Numbered from the stretch's first letter, positions 48,979-60,700 are shown. The stretch is 64,000 nt of DNA from Bacteroidota bacterium (GCA_009773455.1 WSXU01000002.1:124001-188000), one strand, 5' to 3'. The notes: generated by a model not told the origin, from the sequence alone. Numbers and translations: made by a program.

Positions 48979-51900
48979 TTATTTGGTCACAACAACTTTC
49001 TTGGTGAAGCTTTCGCCGGCGCTGGTGATGAATTTCACCAGGTAAGCACCAGATTCGTAGTTGCGTACATTCAGCTGAATGGTCTGAGCTTTGGTAACAT
49101 TCTGCTCATAAACAACCTGACCAACATAGTTGTAAACAACTACCTGGCTGATGTCGTTGGTGAGGGCAATGTTTACAACGCTGTTAGACGGGTTCGGATA
49201 AACTGAAACGGCATCTTTGTCAAGGTTGTTTACGTTGCTTACGAAAATACATTCTTCATTTGAAGGAAGTGATTCGCAATCTTCATAAACAGCAGTTACA
49301 ACGTAGCAATATTCGTTTCCGATTTCAACGGTTGCATCAACGTATTCAGTTTCAGCAGTGTTGCCGATGAGGGCACCGTCACGCCATACATTGTATCCAA
49401 CGAGTTCACGACCGGCAACGGTAGTGTTGTTGGTTACAGTTGCGCCCGGAAGCATCGGGAGGTTACCGCGGACAAGCTGTGAAGCAGGTCCGTATACGGT
49501 GTTGTCAGTAATTGGCTGCAGAGCAGTTACACCATCAACACTTTCTACATAACCATTGAGGTTCCAGTTATAGTCAAGACCGTAAGCGGTTGACATTGAT
49601 TCCCAAACAGAACCGTCGAGTGAAATCATATCACCAAATCCGGCTACTGCAGGACCAGCATCACAACCTGCTACGTATGAACCTGCAGCGTGAGTAACGG
49701 TATAACCAAACCACAGTTCGGTAGCACCGGTTACAGCAACAGGAGAAGTAAGGGCGAATTCATTCCATACACCTTCGGTATAGGAAGCAACCGGCTGGGT
49801 AAGAACGAGGGTGCTTGCATTGGCACCAGTCCATACTTTCAGTGCGATGGTTCCACCTGCAGCATATGGGAACATGCGGATCTTGGTAAGACTTGTTCCG
49901 GCATACTGAGCTAACTGGGCAGGAGTAAACCTTACAGCAACACTGAAGGTACCACCATTGGTGAGACCGATAGCATCGTTGTTGGTTCCGTTATCCCATC
50001 CAAGCCATGCTGAAACACCACCACCACCACCGGTAGGAGCTTCCCATGTAAGGAGAACCTCATCAACTGCCGGGAAATTAATGGCAGCTACGAGATCAAC
50101 CGGAGGAGCACATACGCGATAGATGCTGATATTGTCAACGAGCCAGTTGAAAATGTCGAGTGTGTTTGCACCGTTGGCGGTGAAACGTACGCGGAATACA
50201 TTACCCTTGGCTAAGCTGGTCAGGTCTACAGTCTCGGTTGTCCAGTCGAAAGTGGCTGTATTCTTGAATTCGCCAACTTTAACCCAGGCACCACCATTGG
50301 AAATTTCAACTGCGAGGAATTCCTCTTCGGTTGCATTTACAAGAGTGTGTTTGAGATCGAAGTCCATCATAATCTTACCATCAATAATACCACTACCAAT
50401 CATATAGAAGCTGGTGAGCGACTGTGTATAATCGGTTACAGCAGGATTGTAGTAGAATTCAACTGAAGGAGCATCGTTGCCAACCTGGCCGGCGATTCTC
50501 CAGTTACCACCGTCAACAGTCCACTGGTTTGTTTCGAACAATCCGGTGTTGAAGTTTTCGGTGAAAGGCAGTTCATAACCATAGGAAATGGTAACATCAA
50601 CCGGACCTTCGATCATTGATTCACCGGTCTGACCAGCAAATCCGTAAGGAGTCAGGTCATAAACAGCAGTAATATGATAGCTGTAGGTACCTGGCATCAG
50701 GTTAAGATCGAAATACTCAAGCGCTGGTTTTTCAACATAAGCGGTAAGAGCATTGTCGCGATAGATATTGTAACCAAGGAGGTTAGCAGGGGTAAGTCCA
50801 CCACCTGAACCGGCATCGCCGAGTTCGAAAGCTACGATGAAGTTAGGATCCTGCTGAATGTTTGCAAGAAGTACGAATTTGCCCGGTACAAGGTTGTTGA
50901 AAGTGGCAAGACCACCGGCAAGACCTGCGTTGAAACCAGGAACTGTAGAAGCATCATGCATAACACCGGTAAGAGCAAGTGTCTCAGTGCTGAACTGATG
51001 AATGTCGGCACCGTTTCCACCCTGATCAAAGATCCAGAGGAAAGGACCACCTTCAGTATTGCCGTCCCATGCTGAACCGTACATTCCGGTAAACGGAAGA
51101 CCGCTTACTGTCTGCAGGGTAGCACCTGTCATGCTGATCTGTGCAAGGTCTGACCAGTTACCTGCCCAGAAACCTCCGTTACCACCGTCGGCGGTAGGAT
51201 CGAATGCAATGTGACGTACACTAACGCCTGAGGTAGTAATTGTACCGGCAAGTGTCTGAGTGTTGAAGTCCATTTTGTAAATGGTTGTACCGGCGGCACC
51301 ACCATAGAAGAATTCACCATCATAAGCCATATCACGGACGTTGGCTGCACCTGAAACGGTGAAGTCTTCAACCCATGTACCATCAATCTGGTATTTACCG
51401 AAATTGGTACCCTGCCAGTTTGAAATATAGATGAATTCACCGTCAGTTTCGATACCTGGTAAGCTGGCAGCCTGTGCGTTGAATGAGAAGAGAACATCCC
51501 ACAATTCGCGTGAACCACTGTTGTTGGCATAAGTTACATTGGTAACCATCGGGCTGTATTCAACTGAGCTCAAAGGCATTTCTGTACGTGCAACAGGAGT
51601 AGAAGCTGTGTAGTCAGCAGGAGTTACAGGAGCAACCCAGGTAAGGTGAGCATAGTCGGTCTGAGCCGGGCTTTCACCTGCGAGGTTGGTCGGAGGAATG
51701 AGGTAAGTGCAGGTAAACCTGTATGTGTCAAGTTCTGAGTAGCCTGAGCTGAACAGAGCGGCAACACCGGCGAGGTATTCCTGACCGTAGTTCAAACCTG
51801 AATAGGTATAAGTTCTTTCAGGAGTATTGTCAACGAGGGTACCATCAAGGAATACGCCGTAACCCTGTAAAGGAACGCCGCCTGATGCGATCTGAACATC

Positions 51901-54900
51901 GTCAACTGCCCAACCTGAAGCCCATTCACCATTGTCATCAGCGTGGAATGCCAACCAGACACTGCCTAAACCGGCAGCACCCGAGAACTGTGCGAGGTCA
52001 ATTTCAAGATTCTGCCATGCACCAGGTGCAGGGGTCAGAGAGTTGATAACTGTCCATGTAGCACCAGCATCTGTACTGATTTCAACATAAGCACTCTGGC
52101 TGTATGAACCATCATAGTAACTGGCAAAATTCAGTCTGTATGAAGGAAGGTTTGTCCAATCCATTTCCGGAGTAATGAGGTAATCGCAGCAACCGTCACC
52201 ATTATCGGCGTCGTCGTTGGTTACAGCATACTTGGTATGAGCAGGAATAGCAAATGCAGAGCTGCTTCCGTTGGTAGTTGCATACCATCCGGTAGTGTTC
52301 TGGGTAAGTGCCTGCCATCCGGCCGGTGGGAATACAGCACCTTCGAAATCTTCGGCAACTGCAATTGCAAGAGGCTCGTCCCATGTAGCTACAAGGGTAA
52401 GACCATCAACATAAAGGTTGCGAGGCATGTATTTACGCTCGAGAAGCAGAATGTCGAAAGTACGGTTTGAAGTGATGTTCGGGGTAAGTACGTAATCATC
52501 GAATCCAACTTTGCTGGCTTCAAGGATATAGTTACCTTTCCATACGTCTTCAAATACAACGGTACCTGATTCAGGAACAGTCTGTGTGTAAACAGCATAA
52601 GGATAATCCTGACCAGCGAGGCTTACTACAGCACCTGCAGGGCTGCCACCGGTAGTGAGGCTTACATTACATGTTACATCAACAAGAAGTTTATGACCAA
52701 CGATGTTTGAGAATACTTTTACAGACTCACCGCCATTGGTATAGTTGGCTGCAACTGCATAAGCATACCAGCCCTGGGCCAATGGGCCATAAGCTGCATC
52801 GGTGTAGTTGGTATTGGCAACAGTTCCGCTGAGCAGGGTAAGTGTGCCGAGTTCGGGACCATCATTAGGATCGAAACCGGAAACACGCCATACTTTATAA
52901 CTGGTAAGGTCGCGGGTTGAAGCGCCATCCTGAATTGCCAGGAAACGGCCTTGTCCTTCAACACCTGACTGAGCCAGGGCGGGAGTCTGAGAAATGAGAC
53001 CACGCTGTTTCAGCGGAGACCTGCTAACGTTAGCTGCAAGAGTTGCATCGTCACTGTCAACCGGTCCGCTCATAAAGGCGCGGATCATCATATCCTGGTA
53101 TGGAGAGAGACCCCAGTTGCCACCGGTACCCACGTTGCGTGAATAGCTGCGGTAAACAGTCGGGAGAGTCTGGTCGATACCTACAGGAGCGCAGTTTGGT
53201 GAAACAGCACCCTGAACCATTCCAAGATAGAAACTACCACTTGCAACAACTGCATCCAGTCCGGTGAAATCAACCCAACCGAGGTTGTTTACAGTAACTG
53301 AAATTGAATCAAGTGTAGTACCTGGTAAACCATTGGCGCCATCAGCTGCATAAACAACTGCACCAAAAGTGGTTCCGAGGAAGCCGGTATTGTTGTTCGG
53401 GAAAGTACCGTCGCCTACGAAAATCCTGCCACCGTAAACGTGGGCGGGATAACCGGCAGGGGTAAATTTCACTGCATTTACGTTGCCGGGGAGTGCCCAT
53501 GCAGCATAGTTTTCAGCTGTTCCGTCATCATAGAGAGCTTCATAAGAAGGTTCGGGAACACCCCAGGTAACGTCGGTCTGTGTATCGTCAGCATTTACAA
53601 CTGCATTTACAAGGGTCGGAGCATAGAAGATTTCCTCAAGCTCAGCGTTAACGACTGTGGTGTTGGTTTCGGTAACCTCAACTTCAGACTCATATACTGA
53701 AGTATAACCAGTCTTAGAGAAAGACATGCTATAGGTACCGGCATCAACGATGATTGAATAGTTACCTTCTTCATCTGTACTGGCAGTGTAAGGACCGGCA
53801 GTTACAATAGCGCCATGGATAGGAGCATTGTCATCAGCAGCAGTTACATTACCTGAAATCATACCCGGGTTGTAAACCACCATGGTAGCAGGAATCATAA
53901 CGGTCTCATTGGCGAGGTCGTTGGTTGAGAGTTCGAGCTCATTGGTGTATGTTCCAACAGGGAAATCTTCGTCATCAGAAGTGAAAGTAGCAACAACGTC
54001 AACAAATTCGCCCGGGGCAACCTGGCCCTGAGCAGGAACTACTGAAGAGATAAAGCTAGGAGTGGGAAGTCCAATCCAAACAGCTTTATTGTTTGCTACA
54101 TAAGCACTGTTGTAATTGATGTTGGTTGCGATGGTTCCATCAGCGTTCTCAATTCCAACGGTTGCGCTGAGGATATCCAGACCACCGGTGATTGAGTTGT
54201 AATAGATAGAAACATCACCATTCTGGTTCAGACGAACCTGAGCGGTAATCTGGCCTGTTCCGCCATATTCATTGTAATTGTTGAACTGGATGACAAACTC
54301 ATTACCAATGGTCTGATAACGAACGGTACCGGAAACTCCGGGGTTAAGGTCATCCCAGAACCATGCGATCACATCATTCGGAGTTGATGAACTCGGGATG
54401 TTCTGGTTGCTCAGTGATGTACTGCCGCTTCCGAATGAAAGGAATCCATTGGAACCAACATATACCTGGCTGTAAGTGTTAGCATAGAACGGGAAGTTGA
54501 TACCGAGGCTGATCGGGCCAACATAACTGTCGTCGGTTAAACCGGTGAGCAGGGTTCCTGTTGCGCTGATGTCATTCCATACGTAAGCTGGTCCGCCATC
54601 TTCGTCACTGTCGATCCACATGTAGCCGAATCCGTCAGGTCCGCCGGCACCACGAAGGTTACGGTTACCCATGTTATCGGTAGGATCAACTTCGCCCTTA
54701 CCTACTTCAACTTCTTTAACAGTTGAACGTACGTTCGGTGTGAAACCAGGTGAACTTACAAGCTGACGTGCAGCATATTCAGGGAATGTATAAGCCAGTG
54801 TTCCTTCACCGGTGTTTGAAACGCGGAAAGTAACAGCTTCACTTGTATTGGGATATTGTTCGTTGTAGAGAGAAGTTGGGTTCAACACGAGGGTCGGGTT

Positions 54901-56811
54901 AGCCCATTCTATGATAACAGGTCCTGCAGGTGCAGAGTTTCCTTCATCATAAACAGCCTGAACGGTGTATGAATAAACACCATAAGCAGGAAGTGTTTCA
55001 GTGAAAACAGTATTGGCAGTTGTACCAACCTGAACACCGTTACGTTTTACGATGAAGAACTGGAAAGCACGGTTAGCATTAAATGACCATGCAAGACTTA
55101 CATCACCTGAAATAGGGTTGGTAATGTTGGCTTCAAGTTCGAAAGGAACTGCAAGGGCTACGCCGCTTACGGTCATCGAAACCGGAACAACAACTGTACC
55201 TACGTTAGGAGTAGATGTGAAAGTAATTTCGGCAGTTTTTACAGTACCGGTAGTAAGTCCGGTAGCATTGAATGCCAAAGGAACATTGAAGTTGGTATAT
55301 GCAGCAACGCTTCCTGTAGCCTGACCGAGGGTTAACCATGAGTTAGGACCTGGTGAGGTATAGTTTACAGAAGCAGTCCATCCAAGAACACCGTCACCGT
55401 TGTTGGCGATATTGAGGGCGCCATCAACAAGTTCATTCGGGTTAGCGGCTACACTGTATGGATTCGGTGTAACAGCCATAGAAGGACGAAGCATCAGAAT
55501 ATTCTGGTAAGTTGTTACACTCGGAGCAACAGTTACATTCATAACGGTATTGTTATAAGTTGCCAGAGAAGCGGTCAACTGATAATTACCGGCTGAAATC
55601 AGTGAGAACTGATAGAAACCATTGGCAGCTGAGGTAGTTGAAAGGGTGGTAAGTCCGTTATAGAGAGAAACATTAACACCTCCCAAAGGAATACCAAAAC
55701 CATTGGTTGTGTAACCTTCAAGTGAACCAATACCAAGGGTAGTGGTAAAATTGTATGTTGCATTTCCAGTAGCATTACCCACTGTGTTGTAAGGAACAAT
55801 CTGCCAGTTATACAGTGTGGCTGTATTCAGCGGAGCAGCCGGAGTATAGGAAAGTACATTTCCTAAATCGGTTCCATTAGCGATATTGGTCGGGGGTAAA
55901 TCAGTTCCCATATAAACCCTGTAACCCTGGGGAGCACCACCACCGTCGCCGGTATTGGGAGCCCAGTTAAGGCTTACTGTTGTTGGCATACCAGAAGCAC
56001 CATTGGTTGGTGAGCTGTAAACAGCTGCCAGCGGCGCCATTGGGCCAAAGGTATAGGTAAGACCATCAGCAGGATAAATGGTATTCAGGAAAGTCATCGT
56101 AGCTGTATTGACAGTACCTGGGGTTGAGGCTGCCCAGCTTGTGGTTGATGACCTGTTGATGAATTCAGTAGCAGCAGCACCACCTAAGCCAACCTGACAG
56201 GTTGAAGAGGTTGTGTTGAAAGTTGCAGGACCATAAACGAACTGAACCATATTGGTGGTTTCGTTCAGCCTGATCTGGAAGTTGAAAGCATCACCGGTGG
56301 CGGCATATTTGCGGAAGTTTTTCCACTGGATAACGCAAACCCTGTTGGGAGCGCTGCCAATGGTTTCGATGCGCAAAGTAGAGCCTGTCTGACCAGCGAG
56401 GTCACGTCCAAATCCGGCAGCCCTGTTACGGTGAATCGGATTGGTAGGAATGGTTGTTGAACTCAGCGGGGTATATGAGCTTGAAGTAGCCATATCCACT
56501 GCAGGTGTCAACGCACTCTGACCAAAGGTGATCCAACCGTTGTTGTTGATACCGATACGGTCAAATGTAACTCCGTTGAAAACGAAGCTAAATCCGATAG
56601 GAAAACCGACACCGGTTAATGTTGTACCTCCAGCCGGAACGGCGGGGTCAACATAACGCTGATCGTCGGAAGTCTCTGACCCAAGCGACGTACCTCCGGA
56701 AATTTCAGTATAGGTTCCGTTTGAAGGCATGAACCCATAAGAAACAAACTGAGCATACGAGTTTCCGGCAAATAATAGAGCCAGAAGCATAAGCGTAAGT
56801 AGTTTTCTCAT
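48979..56811 (-). CDS. Giant T9SS surface protein, paralogue 2
   Basis: 2610 residues, intact. Signal peptide MRKLLTLMLL to NSYAQ. N-terminal beta domain (about 25-260) with NNNGWITFG, then FN3, a carboxypeptidase-regulatory-like repeat (GSLEGYTTNGFGIPLGGV), FN3-like repeats, a second NGFLSFGSG-type beta domain, another regulatory-like repeat (MISGNVTAADDNAPIHGA), and a block ending [12 protein letters not shown] shared with paralogue 1. Next are a choice-of-anchor J domain ([10 protein letters not shown]), a propeller-like module in place of paralogue 1's second anchor domain (about 50786-51625), FN3 and a sorting domain (YPNPSNSV). DNA identity to paralogue 1 is very high in the C-terminal third, with a 78-nt perfect match. 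It is probably an adhesin or scaffold on the outer surface; no enzyme motif was found. Confidence 0.9.
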   Translation of the reverse strand: MRKLLTLMLLALLFAGNSYAQFVSYGFMPSNGTYTEISGGTSLGSETSDDQRYVDPAVPAGGTTLTGVGFPIGFSFVFNGVTFDRIGINNNGWITFGQSALTPAVDMATSSSYTPLSSTTIPTNPIHRNRAAGFGRDLAGQTGSTLRIETIGSAPNRVCVIQWKNFRKYAATGDAFNFQIRLNETTNMVQFVYGPATFNTTSSTCQVGLGGAAATEFINRSSTTSWAASTPGTVNTATMTFLNTIYPADGLTYTFGPMAPLAAVYSSPTNGASGMPTTVSLNWAPNTGDGGGAPQGYRVYMGTDLPPTNIANGTDLGNVLSYTPAAPLNTATLYNWQIVPYNTVGNATGNATYNFTTTLGIGSLEGYTTNGFGIPLGGVNVSLYNGLTTLSTTSAANGFYQFSLISAGNYQLTASLATYNNTVMNVTVAPSVTTYQNILMLRPSMAVTPNPYSVAANPNELVDGALNIANNGDGVLGWTASVNYTSPGPNSWLTLGQATGSVAAYTNFNVPLAFNATGLTTGTVKTAEITFTSTPNVGTVVVPVSMTVSGVALAVPFELEANITNPISGDVSLAWSFNANRAFQFFIVKRNGVQVGTTANTVFTETLPAYGVYSYTVQAVYDEGNSAPAGPVIIEWANPTLVLNPTSLYNEQYPNTSEAVTFRVSNTGEGTLAYTFPEYAARQLVSSPGFTPNVRSTVKEVEVGKGEVDPTDNMGNRNLRGAGGPDGFGYMWIDSDEDGGPAYVWNDISATGTLLTGLTDDSYVGPISLGINFPFYANTYSQVYVGSNGFLSFGSGSTSLSNQNIPSSSTPNDVIAWFWDDLNPGVSGTVRYQTIGNEFVIQFNNYNEYGGTGQITAQVRLNQNGDVSIYYNSITGGLDILSATVGIENADGTIATNINYNSAYVANNKAVWIGLPTPSFISSVVPAQGQVAPGEFVDVVATFTSDDEDFPVGTYTNELELSTNDLANETVMIPATMVVYNPGMISGNVTAADDNAPIHGAIVTAGPYTASTDEEGNYSIIVDAGTYSMSFSKTGYTSVYESEVEVTETNTTVVNAELEEIFYAPTLVNAVVNADDTQTDVTWGVPEPSYEALYDDGTAENYAAWALPGNVNAVKFTPAGYPAHVYGGRIFVGDGTFPNNNTGFLGTTFGAVVYAADGANGLPGTTLDSISVTVNNLGWVDFTGLDAVVASGSFYLGMVQGAVSPNCAPVGIDQTLPTVYRSYSRNVGTGGNWGLSPYQDMMIRAFMSGPVDSDDATLAANVSRSPLKQRGLISQTPALAQSGVEGQGRFLAIQDGASTRDLTSYKVWRVSGFDPNDGPELGTLTLLSGTVANTNYTDAAYGPLAQGWYAYAVAANYTNGGESVKVFSNIVGHKLLVDVTCNVSLTTGGSPAGAVVSLAGQDYPYAVYTQTVPESGTVVFEDVWKGNYILEASKVGFDDYVLTPNITSNRTFDILLLERKYMPRNLYVDGLTLVATWDEPLAIAVAEDFEGAVFPPAGWQALTQNTTGWYATTNGSSSAFAIPAHTKYAVTNDDADNGDGCCDYLITPEMDWTNLPSYRLNFASYYDGSYSQSAYVEISTDAGATWTVINSLTPAPGAWQNLEIDLAQFSGAAGLGSVWLAFHADDNGEWASGWAVDDVQIASGGVPLQGYGVFLDGTLVDNTPERTYTYSGLNYGQEYLAGVAALFSSGYSELDTYRFTCTYLIPPTNLAGESPAQTDYAHLTWVAPVTPADYTASTPVARTEMPLSSVEYSPMVTNVTYANNSGSRELWDVLFSFNAQAASLPGIETDGEFIYISNWQGTNFGKYQIDGTWVEDFTVSGAANVRDMAYDGEFFYGGAAGTTIYKMDFNTQTLAGTITTSGVSVRHIAFDPTADGGNGGFWAGNWSDLAQISMTGATLQTVSGLPFTGMYGSAWDGNTEGGPFLWIFDQGGNGADIHQFSTETLALTGVMHDASTVPGFNAGLAGGLATFNNLVPGKFVLLANIQQDPNFIVAFELGDAGSGGGLTPANLLGYNIYRDNALTAYVEKPALEYFDLNLMPGTYSYHITAVYDLTPYGFAGQTGESMIEGPVDVTISYGYELPFTENFNTGLFETNQWTVDGGNWRIAGQVGNDAPSVEFYYNPAVTDYTQSLTSFYMIGSGIIDGKIMMDFDLKHTLVNATEEEFLAVEISNGGAWVKVGEFKNTATFDWTTETVDLTSLAKGNVFRVRFTANGANTLDIFNWLVDNISIYRVCAPPVDLVAAINFPAVDEVLLTWEAPTGGGGGVSAWLGWDNGTNNDAIGLTNGGTFSVAVRFTPAQLAQYAGTSLTKIRMFPYAAGGTIALKVWTGANASTLVLTQPVASYTEGVWNEFALTSPVAVTGATELWFGYTVTHAAGSYVAGCDAGPAVAGFGDMISLDGSVWESMSTAYGLDYNWNLNGYVESVDGVTALQPITDNTVYGPASQLVRGNLPMLPGATVTNNTTVAGRELVGYNVWRDGALIGNTAETEYVDATVEIGNEYCYVVTAVYEDCESLPSNEECIFVSNVNNLDKDAVSVYPNPSNSVVNIALTNDISQVVVYNYVGQVVYEQNVTKAQTIQLNVRNYESGAYLVKFITSAGESFTKKVVVTK

Positions 56812-57338
56812 TTTTGTTGTTTTACTTGATTTAATTAAACATTAAATTTAAAGTTAATCTATTCCATTACCGCCGAAACGGCACTATGAAATGCTTTGAT
56901 TCGTTCGTCTTGTAAGCTTTTCCTCCTTTCTGTCAGAACGACAATTAATTGTTTGTATTTCTATCTGAGTTGTTTCTATCCTTTTGACCACCCCATTAAC
57001 CAATCTGCTATGGAAAAATTAATGTTTTCAGTGGTCGGCAATTTCAAATACCATAAAAAAAATAACCGGTAACCCTGCTTGATTCAGGCTTACTGGTTAA
57101 TGTCTTATTCTGCAATGATGGTAAAAATGTTTGCCAAGTTAAACAAGTTTTACTGGTATTGGCGCAATGGTCAGATAACGGATCAACACTCAGGTGTTGT
57201 TTCTTTACCTCAACGACAGGCCCCTTTATCATCAATCGGCAATTATGTTAATAATACCCGGAGATACTTCCCCGGGCTTGAATTAATCTTGAATCCAGGC
57301 ATTCTTTACAACTGGTAAACTAACCTTCTGTATCTATA
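56812..57338 (-). other. Gene-free leader region of the second giant gene
   Basis: Roughly 520 bp without a credible gene, between the candidate ECF promoter at 57339 and the ATG at 56811. It contains the 16S-tail-complementary element at 56922-56938. Short open frames here are judged spurious. Confidence 0.5.
56922..56938 (-). promoter_or_regulatory. 16S-tail-complementary element in the leader, copy 2
   Basis: Minus strand TTCTGACAGAAAGGAGG. It shares TTCTGA-(C)AGAAAGGAGG with 47970-47985, and both leaders have AGCTTACRA further downstream. No ATG follows within about 20 nt. Confidence 0.4.
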
Positions 57339-57365
57339 GACAATCGAAAGTGGATTTACCCCTAT
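57339..57365 (-). promoter_or_regulatory. Candidate ECF-sigma promoter, copy 2
   Basis: In transcription direction: ATAGGGGTAAA, 10 nt, ATTGTC, with a T-tract about 9 nt upstream. It would drive the giant gene starting at 56811 with a leader of about 520 nt. The rest of the gap to 57733 shows nothing further. Confidence 0.6.
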
Positions 57366-57733
57366 CCCAAACCGAAAAAAAATCATTTTTTTACATCGGC
57401 CTGTCTGGTTACTTGATTCCGTTCAGGATTAATGACAAAAATCACAAAAAGTCATTCAGAAATCGCAGAATCTGCGAGGTTCTCACAACGTTATTACGCA
57501 AAAATCGCTGTAATATACATGAACCCCCTGAAAAATCAGCACAAACAGCACTATTTCCGTATGAAAAGTCCGGATTTCAGGCGCAAATATAATAATTTAC
57601 TGATATCTCAGGCAGGGTAAGTAAAATTTAACAACTTTTATAAATACTGAATGCCCGAATCCTGAAAAATGACCGGTGGAAATGAAATTGGATGCAGCAG
57701 AGCTGAAAAAAGCAACAAAGAGGATTGCAGAAG

Positions 57734-60700
57734 TTACCTAACTACGGTAAGTCTTGCGGTTAATTTCCTGCCACTAGCGGTCGAGATCACAACCATATAA
57801 AATCCGGCCTTCAGACCGGAAATATCCGATTCACAACATCCGCCGGTTATACTCGATTGCATTGTACTTACCTTAACTAGCCTGCCATCTGTTGTAAAGA
57901 ATTTTATTTCAAACTGCTCAAGTGGATCAGTTATCAGAGGATTAAGCCATACTTTATCTCTTGCCGGATTGGGAAACAATACCACATTTTCCAAAGCGGC
58001 CCCGGTCTCCTGAAGTGTGATTTCGATGGCTTTCTGATTCACTGTCAGCTGAATTCCTTCTATCCCGCTGTTGGCGGGTGATAGGGTGATCAGCGGCGAC
58101 AGACTGTTTGTATATCCGGCCTTTTCCCCCCATAACCTGTAATTTCCGAAAGGTAACTGATTAAAATGGAAAGATCCGTCCGAAGCAGTGAGTGTCCATC
58201 CAAAAATCCTGCTAAAGTCCGGATTCATAAGCAGAACAACATGATTGGCGGCCGGAAGTCCGTTTATACCGTCACCTTCGAAAAAACCACCTGTAAACCA
58301 TGGTTTACTGTATATACTGTCATCATCTCCGGCTTTTCCAAGATAACTGAAAAATCCACTGATAGACCCTACTCCCGGAGGCAGCTGATCCCCCGTTTTT
58401 AAAAGGTCAATATCCACATCAAATACATCCGTTTCAAGCGGTAACAGATATGCATTCTGCCAGGAATAACTCCCGGCATAATAGGTTGGCAGATAATCCG
58501 GATAGGAGGAAGGTTCGTTCAGGGCAAAAAGGTAATAATGGCCGGTTGCCAGATTTATAAATCTGAATGAGCCATCAGGCATCGTGGTAACCGTTGATAC
58601 AGCTTTCGCACCTGCAGCACCTGCTTTAATTGCTACAATTACACCATCGGAAACCGGATTCCCATCGCGGTGAATTCTGCCGTTGATGCTGTAACTGGGG
58701 ATGATAACCAGCAACATGGTATCATTCAGGTTGCCGCAATCCGACTGAAGGGATAAAATCAGCTGAACAGCACCGGCAGCAATATCTTCTATGCCAGGCT
58801 GATACAGGGTATGCACGGCATCGGGCGTTGTAAAAACCCCGTCACCCTGCGATATCCAGTTTACCAAATTAAAATTGCCGGCAATGGCAGAATCAGTTGA
58901 GTATGCGTCATGTTGATTTACCGTGGTATCATTTCCAGCGAATGCATAGGGTTCACCATTTATGTCTAATTCAATTTCATCTGAAATTACCAGACCGGAA
59001 GTAAAAAGGCTAATATTCAGCACCACTGAACCGGTAGCATTATCAACCTCACCGGGGGTATAGGTTGTGTTTAACATTTCAGGGTTGTCGAATATCCCAT
59101 CGCCCGATGTGGTCCAGATCAGCGTCTGATCACCCAGTGAGGTCGCATATACCGCCGTATAAGCAACTCCCTGACATACAGAAGTGTCGGCTCCTGCATA
59201 AGGTCCGGCTAGTGCAGGGCTGTATGCACTTTCATGACCTTCAGGCTGATCGGTATACCCATCTGCATCATCATCATAGGCAGTTACCGCTATCGGGTCG
59301 AACAACGACAAGTTCTCAAAGACATAAGAAGTGTCTGCCCCTGCATCAACAAATCCGCTGAATCCGTTCCCTGCCTGGTTACCAAAATACACCCTGTAGC
59401 CTGCAAGATCAGCTTCAGTATTGTTAATCCAATCAACTTTAACCTTAGTTCCGATAAGTCTCTTTACCACATTCCGCGGTTTGCTGATCGGAGATTCAGG
59501 ATCAGGATCATCAAGCATCGGTTTATAAATGACCTCTCCATAAAAGTCATTGTCGTGTGAATCAAAGATCAGGCTGTCAATCGCAGTAGTGTCATTTGTG
59601 CCCCACCAGTTGCCTGTGGCCAGAATATCATCGTCAAAATGGTTGACAAAGACGTTGGTATCCCGGCTACCTGTGATTGAATTGGAAACCAGCGGTTGCT
59701 GAGGACCAGCCTCAAACAAAAAGGCTTCATTCTGATTACCATACAGGGAATTATAAGAAAAAGTATTGTCAATAGAATACTTGAAATCCTTATGAGTTAC
59801 CCTGATCCCGCTTGTATTATTATAAAGCCCGTTGGTTGAAATGAGGTTGCCATCCGAACCATCGGTAAGGGTGAGCCCCCAGGCTGTATTGTTCTGTATA
59901 AGATTGTTTATCACATGATTACTACTTGCTTTTGTCAATAGTAATCCTGTTACATTCATTTCAATCAGGTTTGCTCTCAGGGTATCGGCATCCTGGGAAA
60001 GTTTAATGCCAATATCATTGTTTTGAACAACATTGGATTCTATCAGGTTAAAACCGATATCAGATGTTCCGCCATTTCCTATGTGAAGGCCAATGTTGTT
60101 ATAGGATACGGTATTACCGCGTATGATGTTGTATTGAAGGCTACTTTGCCCCATACTCATAAAAAGGGCAATGTTGGTGTTATAACTCAGATTATTGTTG
60201 GTAATCCTGTTATGCCGGCTGATATTGTTGGAAGGAAAGAAAATTCCGATATCACAGTTGCTCACCATACAGTTGTCAACCACATTGTATCCGGAATTCT
60301 TAACATACATCCCGTAACTGCACTGGTCAATGGTCGAATTGAGAAGGTGGAGTTCGGCTCCCGTCTGCAGGTATACCCCGTAATCACCGTTGGTGATGCT
60401 GAGATACTCAGTATACAATTTTGCTGAATCACCAAGAACAAGTGCGGTTGTAGTCTGGTTTACAGAGGCATATTCAAGAATGCTGCCACTTACGTAGTTC
60501 CCGTTATTATCAATCACTGTTTTGGAAAATGTGAAATTGATTCCGTCCCATTTTTTATCTGTCTGGGCATCAAACAACACCGGTAGAGCAGCCTGCCCAC
60601 GGGCGATGATGGTTCCACCTTCTGCTTTAAGGGATGTCCGGATCATGAAAAAAACGTGGGTACCCGGTTCAATCGTAAGGGTGATACCTTCCGGAACAAT

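Noticed and set aside
57350-57592. Short plus-strand open frames upstream of the second giant gene
   Set aside because: They overlap the candidate ECF promoter and lack coding signal.
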